Shown here: in pieces, positions 8,206 through 16,970 of the stretch
Numbering within the stretch: the stretch's first letter is position 1
Layout: the number at the start of each line of letters is the position of its first letter
Origin: Pseudomonas sediminis
GTDB lineage: Bacteria; Pseudomonadota; Gammaproteobacteria; Pseudomonadales; Pseudomonadaceae
Assembly (NCBI RefSeq): GCF_002741105.1
Contig: NZ_NIQU01000011.1
Span: 1 to 64,000 of the forward strand
Direction: 5' to 3'
Length of the DNA: 64,000 nt
The notes under the pieces: generated by a model
Databases searched by the model: none
What the model saw: only the letters and a program-made list of their open reading frames with translations
Told to the model about the DNA's origin: nothing
Position numbers and translations under genes: made by a program

Positions 8206-9383
8206 AGCTGGACGCGAACCGCTTGCGCGCTGCGCAGTGCCTTGGCACGTGCAGCCTCGATGGATTCGTCACGCGCCAGCGCCACGCCCATGCGGCGCTG
8301 GCCTTTGACTTCAGGCTTGCCAAACAGGCGCAGCGCCGTGTCTTCCTCGCTCAGCGCAGCGCCAAGGTTGGCGAAACTGGCCTGCTGCGAATTGCCCTCC
8401 ACCAGAATAACTGCCGACGCCGACGGGCCCATCTGGCGGATTGCCGGAATCGGCAGACCGAGAATGGCGCGGGCATGCAGAGCAAACTCGGACAATTCCT
8501 GGGAAATCAGCGTCACCAGGCCGGTGTCGTGCGGGCGCGGCGAAACTTCGCTGAACCACACCTGATCGCCCTTGACGAACAGTTCGACACCGAACAGGCC
8601 ACGACCACCGAGCGCCTCGGTCACCGCCAGCGCCACGCGCTCGGATTCGGCCAGCGCCTTCGGGCTCATCGGTTGCGGCTGCCAGGATTCCTGATAGTCA
8701 CCGTTCTCCTGGCGATGGCCAATCGGCGCGCAGAAGCTGGTGCCACCGACATGACGCACGGTAAGCAGGGTGATTTCGTAGTCGAAGTCGATGAAACCCT
8801 CGACGATCACCCGCCCCTTGCCGGCACGGCCACCTTCCTGGGCATAGTCCCAGGCGCGCTGCAGGTCGGCGTCGCTTTTCAAGACGCTCTGGCCTTTGCC
8901 GGAAGAGCTCATGATCGGCTTGACCACGCAGGGGTAGCCGACGGATTTCACAGCGGCGGTGTAGTCCTCGAAGGTGTCGGAGAAGTGATACGGCGAGGTC
9001 GGCAGGCCCAGCTCCTCGGCCGCCAGACGACGAATTCCTTCGCGGTTCATGGTCAGCTGTGCGGCACGCGCGGTCGGCACCACGTTGAAGCCTTCGGTTT
9101 CCAGCTCGACCAGCGTGGCAGTGGCGATCGCCTCGATCTCGGGCACGATGTAGTGCGGCTGTTCCTTTTCGATCACTGCACGCAGGGCTGCACCATCGAG
9201 CATGTCGATGACGTGGCTGCGGTGCGCCACCTGCATGGCCGGCGCATTGGCATAACGATCGACACCGATGACTTCACAGCCCAGGCGCTGCAGCTCGATC
9301 ACAACTTCCTTGCCGAGTTCGCCGCAGCCACACAGCAGTACACGGGTCGCAGAAGACGACAGAGGGGTTCCAATACGGGGCAT
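8202..9383 (-). CDS. purT: Formate-dependent GAR transformylase PurT
   Basis: PurT converts glycinamide ribonucleotide, formate and ATP to formyl-GAR, the third step of purine synthesis, by a folate-independent route. The 393 residues match the family. An N-terminal Rossmann-like domain (VLLCGCGELGKEVVIELQ) precedes the ATP-grasp domain with MSSSGKGQS, GRVIVEGFIDFDYEITLLTV, GLFGVELFVKGDQVWFSEV and the metal-binding SPRPHDTG. GAGGA stands upstream of ATG. Confidence 0.97.
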   Translation of the reverse strand: MPRIGTPLSSSATRVLLCGCGELGKEVVIELQRLGCEVIGVDRYANAPAMQVAHRSHVIDMLDGAALRAVIEKEQPHYIVPEIEAIATATLVELETEGFNVVPTARAAQLTMNREGIRRLAAEELGLPTSPYHFSDTFEDYTAAVKSVGYPCVVKPIMSSSGKGQSVLKSDADLQRAWDYAQEGGRAGKGRVIVEGFIDFDYEITLLTVRHVGGTSFCAPIGHRQENGDYQESWQPQPMSPKALAESERVALAVTEALGGRGLFGVELFVKGDQVWFSEVSPRPHDTGLVTLISQELSEFALHARAILGLPIPAIRQMGPSASAVILVEGNSQQASFANLGAALSEEDTALRLFGKPEVKGQRRMGVALARDESIEAARAKALRSAQAVRVQL

Positions 9384-9404
9384 GAGTGTTCCTCGAACAG
9401 TGAA

Positions 9405-9611
9405 TCAGGACGGAGTCAGTAAAAGACCGGAAGCGCGGGCGCGCTCCAGGCAGCGTTGCAGTACCTCGCGGCGCTCGGCATTTTCCATGCGGCCCCAGCG
9501 GGTGATTTCGGCGGCGGTACGCTGACAGCCGATGCAGATATCCTGCTCATCCAGCGCGCACACATGCACACAGGGTGAGCGCACCGGTTTTTCTACATCA
9601 CTCGTCGTCAT
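9405..9611 (-). CDS. DUF1289 small cysteine-containing protein
   Basis: Starting at MTTSDVEK gives 68 residues. The DUF1289 signature is CVHVCALDEQDICIGCQRT, four cysteines in CxxxC and CxxC pairs, followed by EITRW and a basic helix. The cysteine array suggests metal binding, but the role of this widespread family is not known. The start codon lies inside the end of the upstream carbonic-anhydrase-like gene (14-base overlap), so the two are probably coupled. Confidence 0.85.
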   Translation of the reverse strand: MTTSDVEKPVRSPCVHVCALDEQDICIGCQRTAAEITRWGRMENAERREVLQRCLERARASGLLLTPS

Positions 9612-10125
9612 CAGGCACCAGCTCACGGGAATAGCGCTGCGCATTATGAACGTAATGCGCAGCGCTGGCCTCCAGCATCTTCTTCTGCGGCTCGGTGAGC
9701 TCGCGCACCACCTTGCCCGGGCTGCCCATGACCAGGCTGCCGTCGGGAATCACCTTGCCTTCGGGAATCAGGCTGTTGGCGCCGATGATGCAGTACTTGC
9801 CGATCTTCGCGCCGTTGAGGATCACCGAGTTGATGCCGATCAGGCTGTAATCATCCACGCTGCAGCCATGCATCATCACGTTATGGCCGACGGTGACGCC
9901 CTTGCCCAGCGTCAGCGGAAAGCCCATGTCGGTGTGCATGACGCTGCCGTCCTGCACGTTGCTGTTCTCGCCGATATGGATCAGTTCGTTGTCGCCGCGC
10001 AACACGGCGCCGAACCAGACACTGGCACCGGCTTCCAGGCGAACCTTGCCGATCAGGTCGGCGCTTGGTGCGACCCAGCTCTCGGGGTGGGCGTCGACAC
10101 GGGAGCTTCCCAGACGGTATTTCAT
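9598..10125 (-). CDS. Gamma-class carbonic anhydrase-like hexapeptide protein (YrdA family)
   Basis: The 175-residue protein is a left-handed beta-helix: hexapeptide repeats run from about residue 12 to 150 (SVWFGAVLRGDNELIHIG, LGKGVTVGHNVMMHGCSV, LIGINSVILNGAKIG). The three metal-binding histidines expected for gamma carbonic anhydrases are in MHTDMG, VGHNVMMHG. YrdA-type members often have little measured activity, so the enzyme function is inferred. GAGG precedes ATG. The gene overlaps DUF1289 at its 3' end and follows the NUDIX gene by 21 bases. Confidence 0.87.
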   Translation of the reverse strand: MKYRLGSSRVDAHPESWVAPSADLIGKVRLEAGASVWFGAVLRGDNELIHIGENSNVQDGSVMHTDMGFPLTLGKGVTVGHNVMMHGCSVDDYSLIGINSVILNGAKIGKYCIIGANSLIPEGKVIPDGSLVMGSPGKVVRELTEPQKKMLEASAAHYVHNAQRYSRELVPDDDE

Positions 10126-10146
10126 GCTCGTCAGTCCTCGGCGCTA

Positions 10147-10752
10147 TCAGCGCAGGTGTATGAAGTGTTCGGGGGGCTGGTGCAGAGCGATCTGCGCATC
10201 GTCGAAGATCAGGTTGACCAACTCCACCACCATGATCGCGGTCAAGCCCCAGATGCGGTATTCGCCATAGGTGTAGGACGGCACGTACCAGCTCTGCCCG
10301 AGGTAGTCGATACGGTGGGTGACTTCGCGCGGGTCGCTGCGGAAGAACTCCAGCGGCACCGAGAATACCGAGGCGATCTCGGCGTCGTTGGCCTTGTACT
10401 CGACGTAATCCGGCACCAGGCCGACGTAGGGCGTGACCTGAATGCCGTGGCGCGACACCAGGCCGCTGAGCGGTCCAACGATCTCAACCAGCCCCGGCGG
10501 CAAGCCGATCTCCTCCTCGGCCTCACGCAGCGCGGTGTCCACCAGATCGCGGTCTTCCGGGTCGCGCCGGCCACCGGGAAAGGCGACCTCGCCACTGTGG
10601 GTCGACAAACCACTGGCGCGCAGGGTCAGCACCAGCTCAGGTTCGTCACTGCGGGTAATCGGGACCAGCACCGCCGCCTCGGGGAAGCTGCGCTCGGTCT
10701 CCAGAGGGCGCGGACTGTAACCGCGCACACGATGGAGCAACTCGTCCAGCAT
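10147..10752 (-). CDS. NUDIX hydrolase, CoA pyrophosphatase-like
   Basis: Starting at MLDELLHRVRGYSPRPLE gives 201 residues; an ATG six bases upstream is equally possible, and a longer frame to 10812 is unlikely. The NUDIX box is GxxxxDxDLVDTALREAEEEIG with the preceding AFPGGRRDPED, the arrangement of the NudL/CoA pyrophosphatase group (UPF0035), which splits CoA or its derivatives to phosphopantetheine and 3',5'-ADP. LTLRASGLSTHSGEVAFPGG is characteristic of that group. The gene is divergent from another NUDIX gene with about 150 bases between starts. Confidence 0.87.
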   Translation of the reverse strand: MLDELLHRVRGYSPRPLETERSFPEAAVLVPITRSDEPELVLTLRASGLSTHSGEVAFPGGRRDPEDRDLVDTALREAEEEIGLPPGLVEIVGPLSGLVSRHGIQVTPYVGLVPDYVEYKANDAEIASVFSVPLEFFRSDPREVTHRIDYLGQSWYVPSYTYGEYRIWGLTAIMVVELVNLIFDDAQIALHQPPEHFIHLR

Positions 10753-10901
10753 GGGCATACTCGGAGTCTTGTTTTGCCAGGCATCATGGCATGAAAGCAC
10801 GCGGCCGCCCAACCCCGGCGACAGGACAGGCCGGCCGCAACAGCGGGCTTGCCGGCCACCTCTCAGCCGGCCAAGATAGCGCCAGACAAAGAGGAGCGGG
10901 C

Positions 10902-11456
10902 ATGAAATTCTGCAGCCAGTGCGGCAACCCGGTCACCCGCATGATCCCCGCGGGCGACAACCGCATGCGCCATGTCTGCGGCCACTGCGCCACCGTGCAT
11001 TACGAAAACCCGCGTATCGTTGCCGGCTGCCTGCCTGTGTGGGGCGACCAGGTGCTGCTGTGCCGCCGCGCCATCGAGCCGCGCCGCGGCTACTGGACGT
11101 TACCGGCCGGCTTCATGGAAAACGGCGAGACCACCGAACAGGCCGCCGCCCGTGAGACCCTCGAAGAAGCCTGCGCCCGCGTACGCGACCTGAGCCTCTA
11201 TACCCTCTTCGATCTGCCGCACATCAGCCAGGTGTACATGCTGTTTCGCGCCGAACTGGTCGACCTGGATTTTGCCGTCGGCGAGGAAAGCCTGGAGGTG
11301 CGATTGTTTGCAGAGAGCGAAATCCCTTGGTCAGAGCTGGCTTTCCCGACCATAGGCCGTACCTTAGAATGCTTCTTCGCCGACCGTCGGCAGAATCTCT
11401 TTCCGGTACGCAATGAGCCACTCGAAGCGCTGCGTGCCCACTACACACCCCGTTGA
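10902..11456 (+). CDS. NUDIX hydrolase with N-terminal zinc ribbon
   Basis: The chosen ATG follows GAGGAG and gives 184 residues beginning MKFCSQCGNPV. A zinc ribbon (CSQCG and CGHC, residues 4-30) precedes a NUDIX domain with GFMENGETTEQAAARETLEEACA. This architecture resembles the NADH pyrophosphatase relatives and the ADP-ribose/NudC-like group; the substrate cannot be fixed. A longer frame from 10791 lacks family features. The L,D-transpeptidase gene begins 18 bases downstream, so the two may be co-transcribed. Confidence 0.88.
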   Translation: MKFCSQCGNPVTRMIPAGDNRMRHVCGHCATVHYENPRIVAGCLPVWGDQVLLCRRAIEPRRGYWTLPAGFMENGETTEQAAARETLEEACARVRDLSLYTLFDLPHISQVYMLFRAELVDLDFAVGEESLEVRLFAESEIPWSELAFPTIGRTLECFFADRRQNLFPVRNEPLEALRAHYTPR

Positions 11457-11474
11457 CCCTTGCGGACGTTCCCG

Positions 11475-11978
11475 ATGCGCTGGTTGTTGCCCCTGCTTTG
11501 CCTGACCCTCAGCTTCAACGTCCTGGCCAGCACCACGCCAGCGACCAGCAGCCGCACCGTGGACAAGGTGCTGGTACTCAAATCCGAGCGCAAACTGCAC
11601 CTGCAGCAGCGCGGCGAGACCATCAAGTCGTACCGTATTTCCCTGGGCAAACAGCCCAATGGCGCCAAGCAACGCGAAGGCGACCTGCGCACGCCGGAAG
11701 GCTTCTACTGGATCGACTGGCGCAAGCCGAGCGACAAGTACCAATTGTCGCTGCACATTTCCTACCCCAACGCTCGCGACCTGGCCAAGGCCAATGACGC
11801 CGGGGTGCTGCCGGGTAGCATGATCATGATCCACGGCACGCCGCTGGATGAGGAATACCCGGAGTGGTTCTTCCACACCCTCGACTGGACAGAAGGCTGC
11901 ATCGCCATGAAGAACGACGACATGCGCGAGGTCTGGAGCCTGGTCAAGGACGGCACGCTGATCGAAATCAGGCCCTGA
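11475..11978 (+). CDS. L,D-transpeptidase family protein (YkuD domain), exported
   Basis: From the ATG at 11475 the product has 167 residues with a signal peptide (MRWLLPLLCLTLSFNVLAS). The YkuD domain follows: LKSERKLHLQQRGE, RTPEGFYWIDWR, GSMIMIHGTP with the conserved His, and the catalytic motif HTLDWTEGCIAMKNDDM with its Cys. These enzymes make 3-3 crosslinks in peptidoglycan or attach lipoproteins; this short form is common in Pseudomonas and its exact reaction is unassigned. A TTG at 11460 is an alternative start. A bidirectional terminator follows 10 bases after the stop. Confidence 0.87.
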   Translation: MRWLLPLLCLTLSFNVLASTTPATSSRTVDKVLVLKSERKLHLQQRGETIKSYRISLGKQPNGAKQREGDLRTPEGFYWIDWRKPSDKYQLSLHISYPNARDLAKANDAGVLPGSMIMIHGTPLDEEYPEWFFHTLDWTEGCIAMKNDDMREVWSLVKDGTLIEIRP

Positions 11979-11988
11979 ACCCTGCATT

Positions 11989-12015
11989 GAAAAAGGCGCC
12001 ATCGGCGCCTTTTTC
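11989..12015. terminator. Bidirectional terminator
   Basis: A perfect 12-bp stem (GAAAAAGGCGCC and complement) with a three-base loop lies between the convergent L,D-transpeptidase and YqfO-like genes. A-run and T-run flanks make it usable on both strands. Confidence 0.9.
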
Positions 12016-12023
12016 ATATCGAC

Positions 12024-12341
12024 TCAAAACTGCAGGTCGGACAAGCGCCAGACGTCGAAGGCCGGCGTTTCGTAGGGATGGGTTTTCTTCAACGCCTTGA
12101 CGGCGTCGTGGATCAGCTCGTCGGCAACGACCATTTCCACTTTCCACTCGGCAACCTGCTCGACGCTGCCGACCTGACCGATGAACGGCTGGCTGCCATC
12201 CAGGGCGCGGAACTGACCTTGGCCCAGCACCTGCCAGCAGCAGCTGTCGTAAAGACCAATGCGCCCGCCGCCGGCTGCGAACACCGCCTTTTTTACCGGT
12301 TCCAGATGGGTTTCCGGCACGTAGAAACACAGTTTGTACAT
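12024..12341 (-). CDS. NIF3/YqfO C-terminal-like protein (CutA-related fold)
   Basis: Starting at MYKLCFYVPETHLE gives 105 residues. The sequence matches the small stand-alone version of the YqfO insert domain of NIF3-like proteins: LEPVKKAVFAAGGGRIG, YDSCCWQVLGQGQF, VEMVVADELIHDAVKALKK, HPYETPAFDVW. The fold resembles PII/CutA trimers. The function is not known; the conserved Cys-Cys and His hint at metal binding (inference). A frame extension upstream to 12383 lacks similarity. The 156 bases before its neighbour hold nothing I recognise. Confidence 0.82.
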   Translation of the reverse strand: MYKLCFYVPETHLEPVKKAVFAAGGGRIGLYDSCCWQVLGQGQFRALDGSQPFIGQVGSVEQVAEWKVEMVVADELIHDAVKALKKTHPYETPAFDVWRLSDLQF

Positions 12342-12497
12342 CAAGTTCTCCGCAGATGGGCAACCGAACAACAGACAAGCCATGACGCCAATATGATGTC
12401 ATTTCGCCATGGAGTTGTCTTGAGATCGCCCGCACAAATCCACACGCAGCATTAAAACGATTCGCTGCTTTCGACTCAGGCGGCGGGTATGGCGTTC

Positions 12498-12767
12498 TCA
12501 ACGAGCGCCGAAAAAGCGCCGCCATCTGTCGGCCAGACCGCTGGCCGGAGGGCTGTGGCTACCATCGCAGTAGGGCAGGCTTGCGGATCGGCTACAGCGA
12601 CACAACAACAGACGCTGCTCGCGCTCGGGTTGCAGGATCAGGGATTGGGCGCAGTCGGGTGGGCAGTCAGGCATCTCGGGCGAGTGCCCACAGCGGCATA
12701 GATGATGAGTTTCGCCGGCTTTGACCAGGCGGACTTCGGGAAGGATGGGCAGAGAATCATCGGCCAT
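12498..12767 (-). CDS. CDGSH-type iron-sulfur protein with one altered site
   Basis: I start at MADDSLPILPEVRLV (89 residues). Two CDGSH-like cysteine arrays are seen. The second, CRCSRSASLPYCDGSH, has the standard three-Cys one-His ligands for a [2Fe-2S] cluster. The first, CRCGHSPEMPDCPPDC, keeps the same spacing but has Cys where the His ligand should be and lacks the DG. Paired CDGSH domains occur in other bacterial members of the family; function is generally redox or iron-sulfur related and unproven here. The gene appears monocistronic between repeat-bearing spacers. Confidence 0.82.
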   Translation of the reverse strand: MADDSLPILPEVRLVKAGETHHLCRCGHSPEMPDCPPDCAQSLILQPEREQRLLLCRCSRSASLPYCDGSHSPPASGLADRWRRFFGAR

Positions 12768-12820
12768 GGCTGGGCCTGTGTAGTTCGGATGGAATCCGAG
12801 CAGAGGGTTTAGCAACGGCT

Positions 12821-12878
12821 TCCCGGATTGCATCCGGGCTACCGGGCCCTGCTCCCCTCTCCCGCGAGCGGGAGAGGG
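12821..12878. repeat. Two dispersed palindromic repeats
   Basis: The spacer between the CDGSH gene and purL has an imperfect palindrome, CCCGGATTGCATCCGGG, followed by a perfect ten-base stem (CCCTCTCCCG and complement, 12855-12878, loop CGAG). The first resembles the repeat at 42649-42665. On the minus strand both follow purL, so the second could also act as a weak transcript end. Confidence 0.7.
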
Positions 12879-12906
12879 TCAGCAGAAGGCCGCTGCGCAG
12901 CCGCTT

Positions 12907-15900
12907 TTAGTCCACCCAGACGCGGGCGTTGCGGAACATGCGCATCCAGCCGCCGTCTTCCTGCCACTCGTCAGGGCGCCAGGAGTTCTGCACGGCACGG
13001 AACACCCGCTCCGGGTGCGGCATCATGATGGTCACACGGCCGTCGCGACTGGTCAGGCCGGTGATGCCACGCGGCGAACCGTTGGGGTTGGCCGGGTAGG
13101 TCTCGGTGACCTTGCCGTGGTTGTCGACGAAGCGCAGGGCCACGGTGCCGGACAGATCGGCCTCCAGCAGCGCCTCCTCGCTTTCGAACTCGGCGTGGCC
13201 TTCACCATGGGCGATGGCGATCGGCATGCGCGAACCAGCCATGCCCTGCAGGAAGATCGACGCCGACTCCTGAATCTGCACCATGGCCACGCGCGCTTCG
13301 AACTGCTCGGAGCGGTTGCGCACGAAGTGCGGCCAGAACTCGGTACCCGGGATCAGCTCGTGCAGGTTGCTCATCATCTGGCAGCCGTTGCACACACCAA
13401 GGGTGAAACTGTCGCGACGCTCGAAGAAGCCCTGGAAAGCATCGCGAGCACGCGCATTGAACAGCACCGACTTGGCCCAGCCCTCACCAGCGCCGAGTAC
13501 GTCGCCGTAGGAGAAACCGCCGCAGGCCACCAGGCCCTTGAATTCTTCCAGGCTGACGCGGCCGGCGAGGATATCGCTCATGTGCACGTCGATGGCGGAG
13601 AAGCCGGCTCGGTCGAACGCGGCGGCCATTTCCACCTGACCGTTGACGCCCTGCTCGCGCAGGATCGCCACTTGCGGACGCACACCCTTCTTGATGTAGG
13701 GCGCAGCAATGTCCTGGTTGACGTCAAAGCCAAGCTTGACCGACAGGCCGGGGTTGTCTTCTTCCAGCAGCAGGTCGAACTCCTGATCAGCGCCCTGGGC
13801 GTTGTCACGCAGACGCTGGATGCGATAGCTGGTCTCGGCCCACTGACGCTGCAGCAGGCGACGATCACCGGCGAATACCGGCTCGCCATTGAAGCTGATG
13901 CTGACGTCGCTGTTGTTCACGGCCTGACCGATCACGGCCACGCAGTCGTCCAGACCGGCAGCGCTGAACTGCGCCAGCACTTCTGGCGTGGCGTCCTGGC
14001 GCACCTGGATCACCGCCCCCAGCTCTTCGTTGAACAGCACGGCCGGCAGCTCGGAGCTGTCGTCAGCCAGCGCGTCGAGATTCAGCGACAGACCGCAATG
14101 ACCGGCGAAGGCCATTTCCAGCACGGTGGTCAGCAGACCGCCGTCGGAGCGGTCGTGGTACGCCAGCAGGTGACCGTCGGCGTTGAGGCCCTGGATCACG
14201 GCGAAGAAGGCCTTGAGGTCTTCGGCGTCGTCGAGGTCCGGCACCTGCTGGCCGATCTGCGAATAGACCTGGGCCAGGATCGAGGCGCCCATGCGGTTCT
14301 GACCGCGACCGAGGTCGATCAGAATCAGATCGGTCTCACCCTTGTCCATGCGCAGTTGCGGAGTCAGGGTCTGGCGGATGTCCTGCACTGGAGCGAAACC
14401 GGTGATCACCAGCGACAGCGGCGAGGTCACGCTCTTATCGACGCCCTCGTCCTGCCAGCGGGTTTTCATGGACATGGAGTCCTTGCCCACCGGAATGGTG
14501 ATGCCCAGTGCCGGGCACAGTTCCATACCGACAGCCTTGACGGTGTCGTACAGGCGGGCGTCTTCGCCTGGGTGGCCGGCAGCGGCCATCCAGTTGGCCG
14601 ACAGTTTGATGTCGGACATTTTCTCGATGCGTGCCGCCGCCAGGTTGGTAACGGTCTCACCTACCGCCATACGCCCGGAGGCCGGCGCGTCGAGCAGCGC
14701 CAGCGGCGTGCGCTCGCCCATGGCCATGGCTTCACCGGTGTAGACGTCGAAGCTGGTGGCGGTCACGGCGCAATCGGCCACCGGTACCTGCCACGGGCCG
14801 ACCATCTGATCACGCGCCACCAGACCGGTAATGGTGCGGTCGCCGATGGTGATCAAAAAGCTCTTGCTGGCCACGGCCGGGTGATGCAGCACGCGACCCA
14901 GCGCTTCTTCGATATTCACGCTGGCAGCGCTGAAGTCATCGCCCTGCTCGGCTTCGCGGCTGACGCTGCGGTGCATGCGCGGCGGCTTGCCCAGCAGCAC
15001 TTCCAGCGGCATGTCCACCGGGGTGTTGCTGAAGTGGCTGTCGGTCACGGTCAGGTGCGGCTCGGCGGTGGCCTCGCCGACCACGGCGAACGGGCAGCGC
15101 TCGCGCTCGCAGATAGCCTGGAAACGCTCGAAGTCGGCAGCGTCCACGCTCAGCACGTAACGCTCTTGCGACTCATTGCACCAGATTTCGTGCGGGGCCA
15201 TGCCCGGCTCGTCGTTAGGCACGTTGCGCAGCTCGAAGCGGCCGCCACGACCACCGTCGTTGATCAGCTCCGGCAGAGCGTTGGAGATACCACCAGCGCC
15301 AACGTCGTGGATGAACTTGATCGGGTTGGCCTCGCCCAGTTGCCAGCAGCGGTCGATGACCTCCTGGCAGCGGCGTTCCATTTCCGGGTTCTCGCGCTGC
15401 ACCGAGGCGAAGTCCAGGTCCGCCGAGCTGGCACCGGTAGCCATCGACGAAGCGGCACCGCCGCCGAGGCCGATGAGCATGGCCGGGCCGCCGAGCACGA
15501 TCAGCTTGGCGCCGACGGAAATCTCGCCCTTCTGTACGTGGTTCTCGCGGATGTTGCCCAGACCGCCAGCGAGCATGATCGGCTTGTGGTAGCCACGTAC
15601 TTCCTCACCGCGCGGGCTGCTGACAGCCTGTTCGAAGGTGCGGAAGTAGCCGTTGAGCGCCGGGCGACCGAACTCGTTGTTGAACGCGGCGCCGCCCAGC
15701 GGGCCTTCGATCATGATGTCCAGCGCGCTGACGATGCGCTCGGGCTTGCCGTAGGGCTTTTCCCAGGGCTGGAGGAAATCGGGGATGTTCAGGTTGGAGA
15801 CCGAGAAACCGGTCAGGCCGGCCTTGGGCTTGGCGCCACGACCGGTCGCGCCTTCGTCGCGAATCTCACCGCCGGAGCCGGTGGAGGCGCCGGGGAACGG

Positions 15901-16803
15901 GGCGATGGCGGTCGGGTGGTTGTGCGTTTCCACCTTCATCAGAATGTGCACCGGCTCCTGCACCGCACCGTACTGGCGGGTCTCAGGATTGGGGAAGAAA
16001 CGCCCGGCGGTGTGGCCGACGATGACCGAGGCGTTGTCCTTGTAGGCGGACAGCACGCCTTCGTTGTGCATCTGGTAGGTGTTCTTGATCATGCCGAACA
16101 GCGACTTGTCCTGGCTCTCGCCGTCGATGTCCCAGCTGGCATTGAAGATCTTGTGGCGGCAATGCTCGGAGTTGGCCTGGGCGAACATCATCAGTTCGAT
16201 GTCGTGCGGGTTGCGCCCCAGGTCATTGAAGCTCTTCACCAGGTAGTCGATTTCGTCCTCAGCCAGGGCCAGGCCCAGATCCTGGTTGGCCTGCTCCAGC
16301 GCGGCGCGGCCACCGCCGAGTACGTCCACGGCGGTCAGCGGCTTGGGCTGGGCATGACTGAACAGCGCGCTGGCGTCTTCCAGCGCACCCAGCACCAGCT
16401 GGGTCATGCGGTCGTGCAACAGCGCGGCGACACCAGCACTGTCGGCCTCGCTCAGCTCGCCGCTGACGTAATAGGCGATACCACGCTCCAGACGCTGGAC
16501 CTTGGCCAGGCCGCAGTTACGGGCGATATCGCTGGCCTTGCTCGACCAGGGCGAAATGGTGCCGAAACGCGGAATGGTCAGGAACAGTTTGCCGCTGGGC
16601 TCCTGCACCGGCACGCTCGGGCCGTACTTGAGCAGCCGGGCCAGCACTTGTTCCTCATCGGCGTTGAGCACGCCGGTGACGTCGGCGAAATGCGCGAACT
16701 CGGCGTACAGCCCGGTCACGGCCGGCACCTTGCTGGTCAGTTGCTCAAGCAATTTGCCATGGCGGAAAGCGGAAAGGGCGGGAGCGCCGCGCAGAATCAA
16801 CAT
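12907..16803 (-). CDS. purL: Phosphoribosylformylglycinamidine synthase PurL (single-chain)
   Basis: PurL converts formyl-GAR, glutamine and ATP to FGAM, the fourth step of purine synthesis. The 1298-residue protein is the large proteobacterial form. Order: PurS-like N-terminal domain (1-150), linker, two AIRS-like synthetase halves (about 170-980; ANSEHCRHKIFN, KVETHNHPTAIAPFPGAS, GAGGISNALPELI, HDRSDGGLLTTVLEMAF) and a class I glutaminase domain (about 1030-1298) with nucleophile C1138 in GVCNGCQMM and H1263/E1265 in MPHPERV. The start MLILRGAPALS is the family start. No frame breaks are seen. Confidence 0.97.
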   Translation of the reverse strand: MLILRGAPALSAFRHGKLLEQLTSKVPAVTGLYAEFAHFADVTGVLNADEEQVLARLLKYGPSVPVQEPSGKLFLTIPRFGTISPWSSKASDIARNCGLAKVQRLERGIAYYVSGELSEADSAGVAALLHDRMTQLVLGALEDASALFSHAQPKPLTAVDVLGGGRAALEQANQDLGLALAEDEIDYLVKSFNDLGRNPHDIELMMFAQANSEHCRHKIFNASWDIDGESQDKSLFGMIKNTYQMHNEGVLSAYKDNASVIVGHTAGRFFPNPETRQYGAVQEPVHILMKVETHNHPTAIAPFPGASTGSGGEIRDEGATGRGAKPKAGLTGFSVSNLNIPDFLQPWEKPYGKPERIVSALDIMIEGPLGGAAFNNEFGRPALNGYFRTFEQAVSSPRGEEVRGYHKPIMLAGGLGNIRENHVQKGEISVGAKLIVLGGPAMLIGLGGGAASSMATGASSADLDFASVQRENPEMERRCQEVIDRCWQLGEANPIKFIHDVGAGGISNALPELINDGGRGGRFELRNVPNDEPGMAPHEIWCNESQERYVLSVDAADFERFQAICERERCPFAVVGEATAEPHLTVTDSHFSNTPVDMPLEVLLGKPPRMHRSVSREAEQGDDFSAASVNIEEALGRVLHHPAVASKSFLITIGDRTITGLVARDQMVGPWQVPVADCAVTATSFDVYTGEAMAMGERTPLALLDAPASGRMAVGETVTNLAAARIEKMSDIKLSANWMAAAGHPGEDARLYDTVKAVGMELCPALGITIPVGKDSMSMKTRWQDEGVDKSVTSPLSLVITGFAPVQDIRQTLTPQLRMDKGETDLILIDLGRGQNRMGASILAQVYSQIGQQVPDLDDAEDLKAFFAVIQGLNADGHLLAYHDRSDGGLLTTVLEMAFAGHCGLSLNLDALADDSSELPAVLFNEELGAVIQVRQDATPEVLAQFSAAGLDDCVAVIGQAVNNSDVSISFNGEPVFAGDRRLLQRQWAETSYRIQRLRDNAQGADQEFDLLLEEDNPGLSVKLGFDVNQDIAAPYIKKGVRPQVAILREQGVNGQVEMAAAFDRAGFSAIDVHMSDILAGRVSLEEFKGLVACGGFSYGDVLGAGEGWAKSVLFNARARDAFQGFFERRDSFTLGVCNGCQMMSNLHELIPGTEFWPHFVRNRSEQFEARVAMVQIQESASIFLQGMAGSRMPIAIAHGEGHAEFESEEALLEADLSGTVALRFVDNHGKVTETYPANPNGSPRGITGLTSRDGRVTIMMPHPERVFRAVQNSWRPDEWQEDGGWMRMFRNARVWVD

Positions 16804-16970
16804 CGTCGGAACAGCCTCTGGGAAGGGGTGTGCTGGAGGCCGGGCATTCTACCCTAAAGCGTTGGCCTGCGGCACCTGTAGCCAGGCGCTTAAAGGACGA
16901 ACGCGCACTAGCAGAGAAGCGAAGCGCTGTCGATATATGGCGCCGCCTGCGCTTTGCGTATACTGCGCCG

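Noticed and set aside
13015..16857. 1280-codon open frame on the plus strand opposite purL
   Set aside because: It is the complement of a high-GC gene with strong codon bias; the translation has no domain and is rich in His, Gln, Val and Gly as expected for an antisense shadow.
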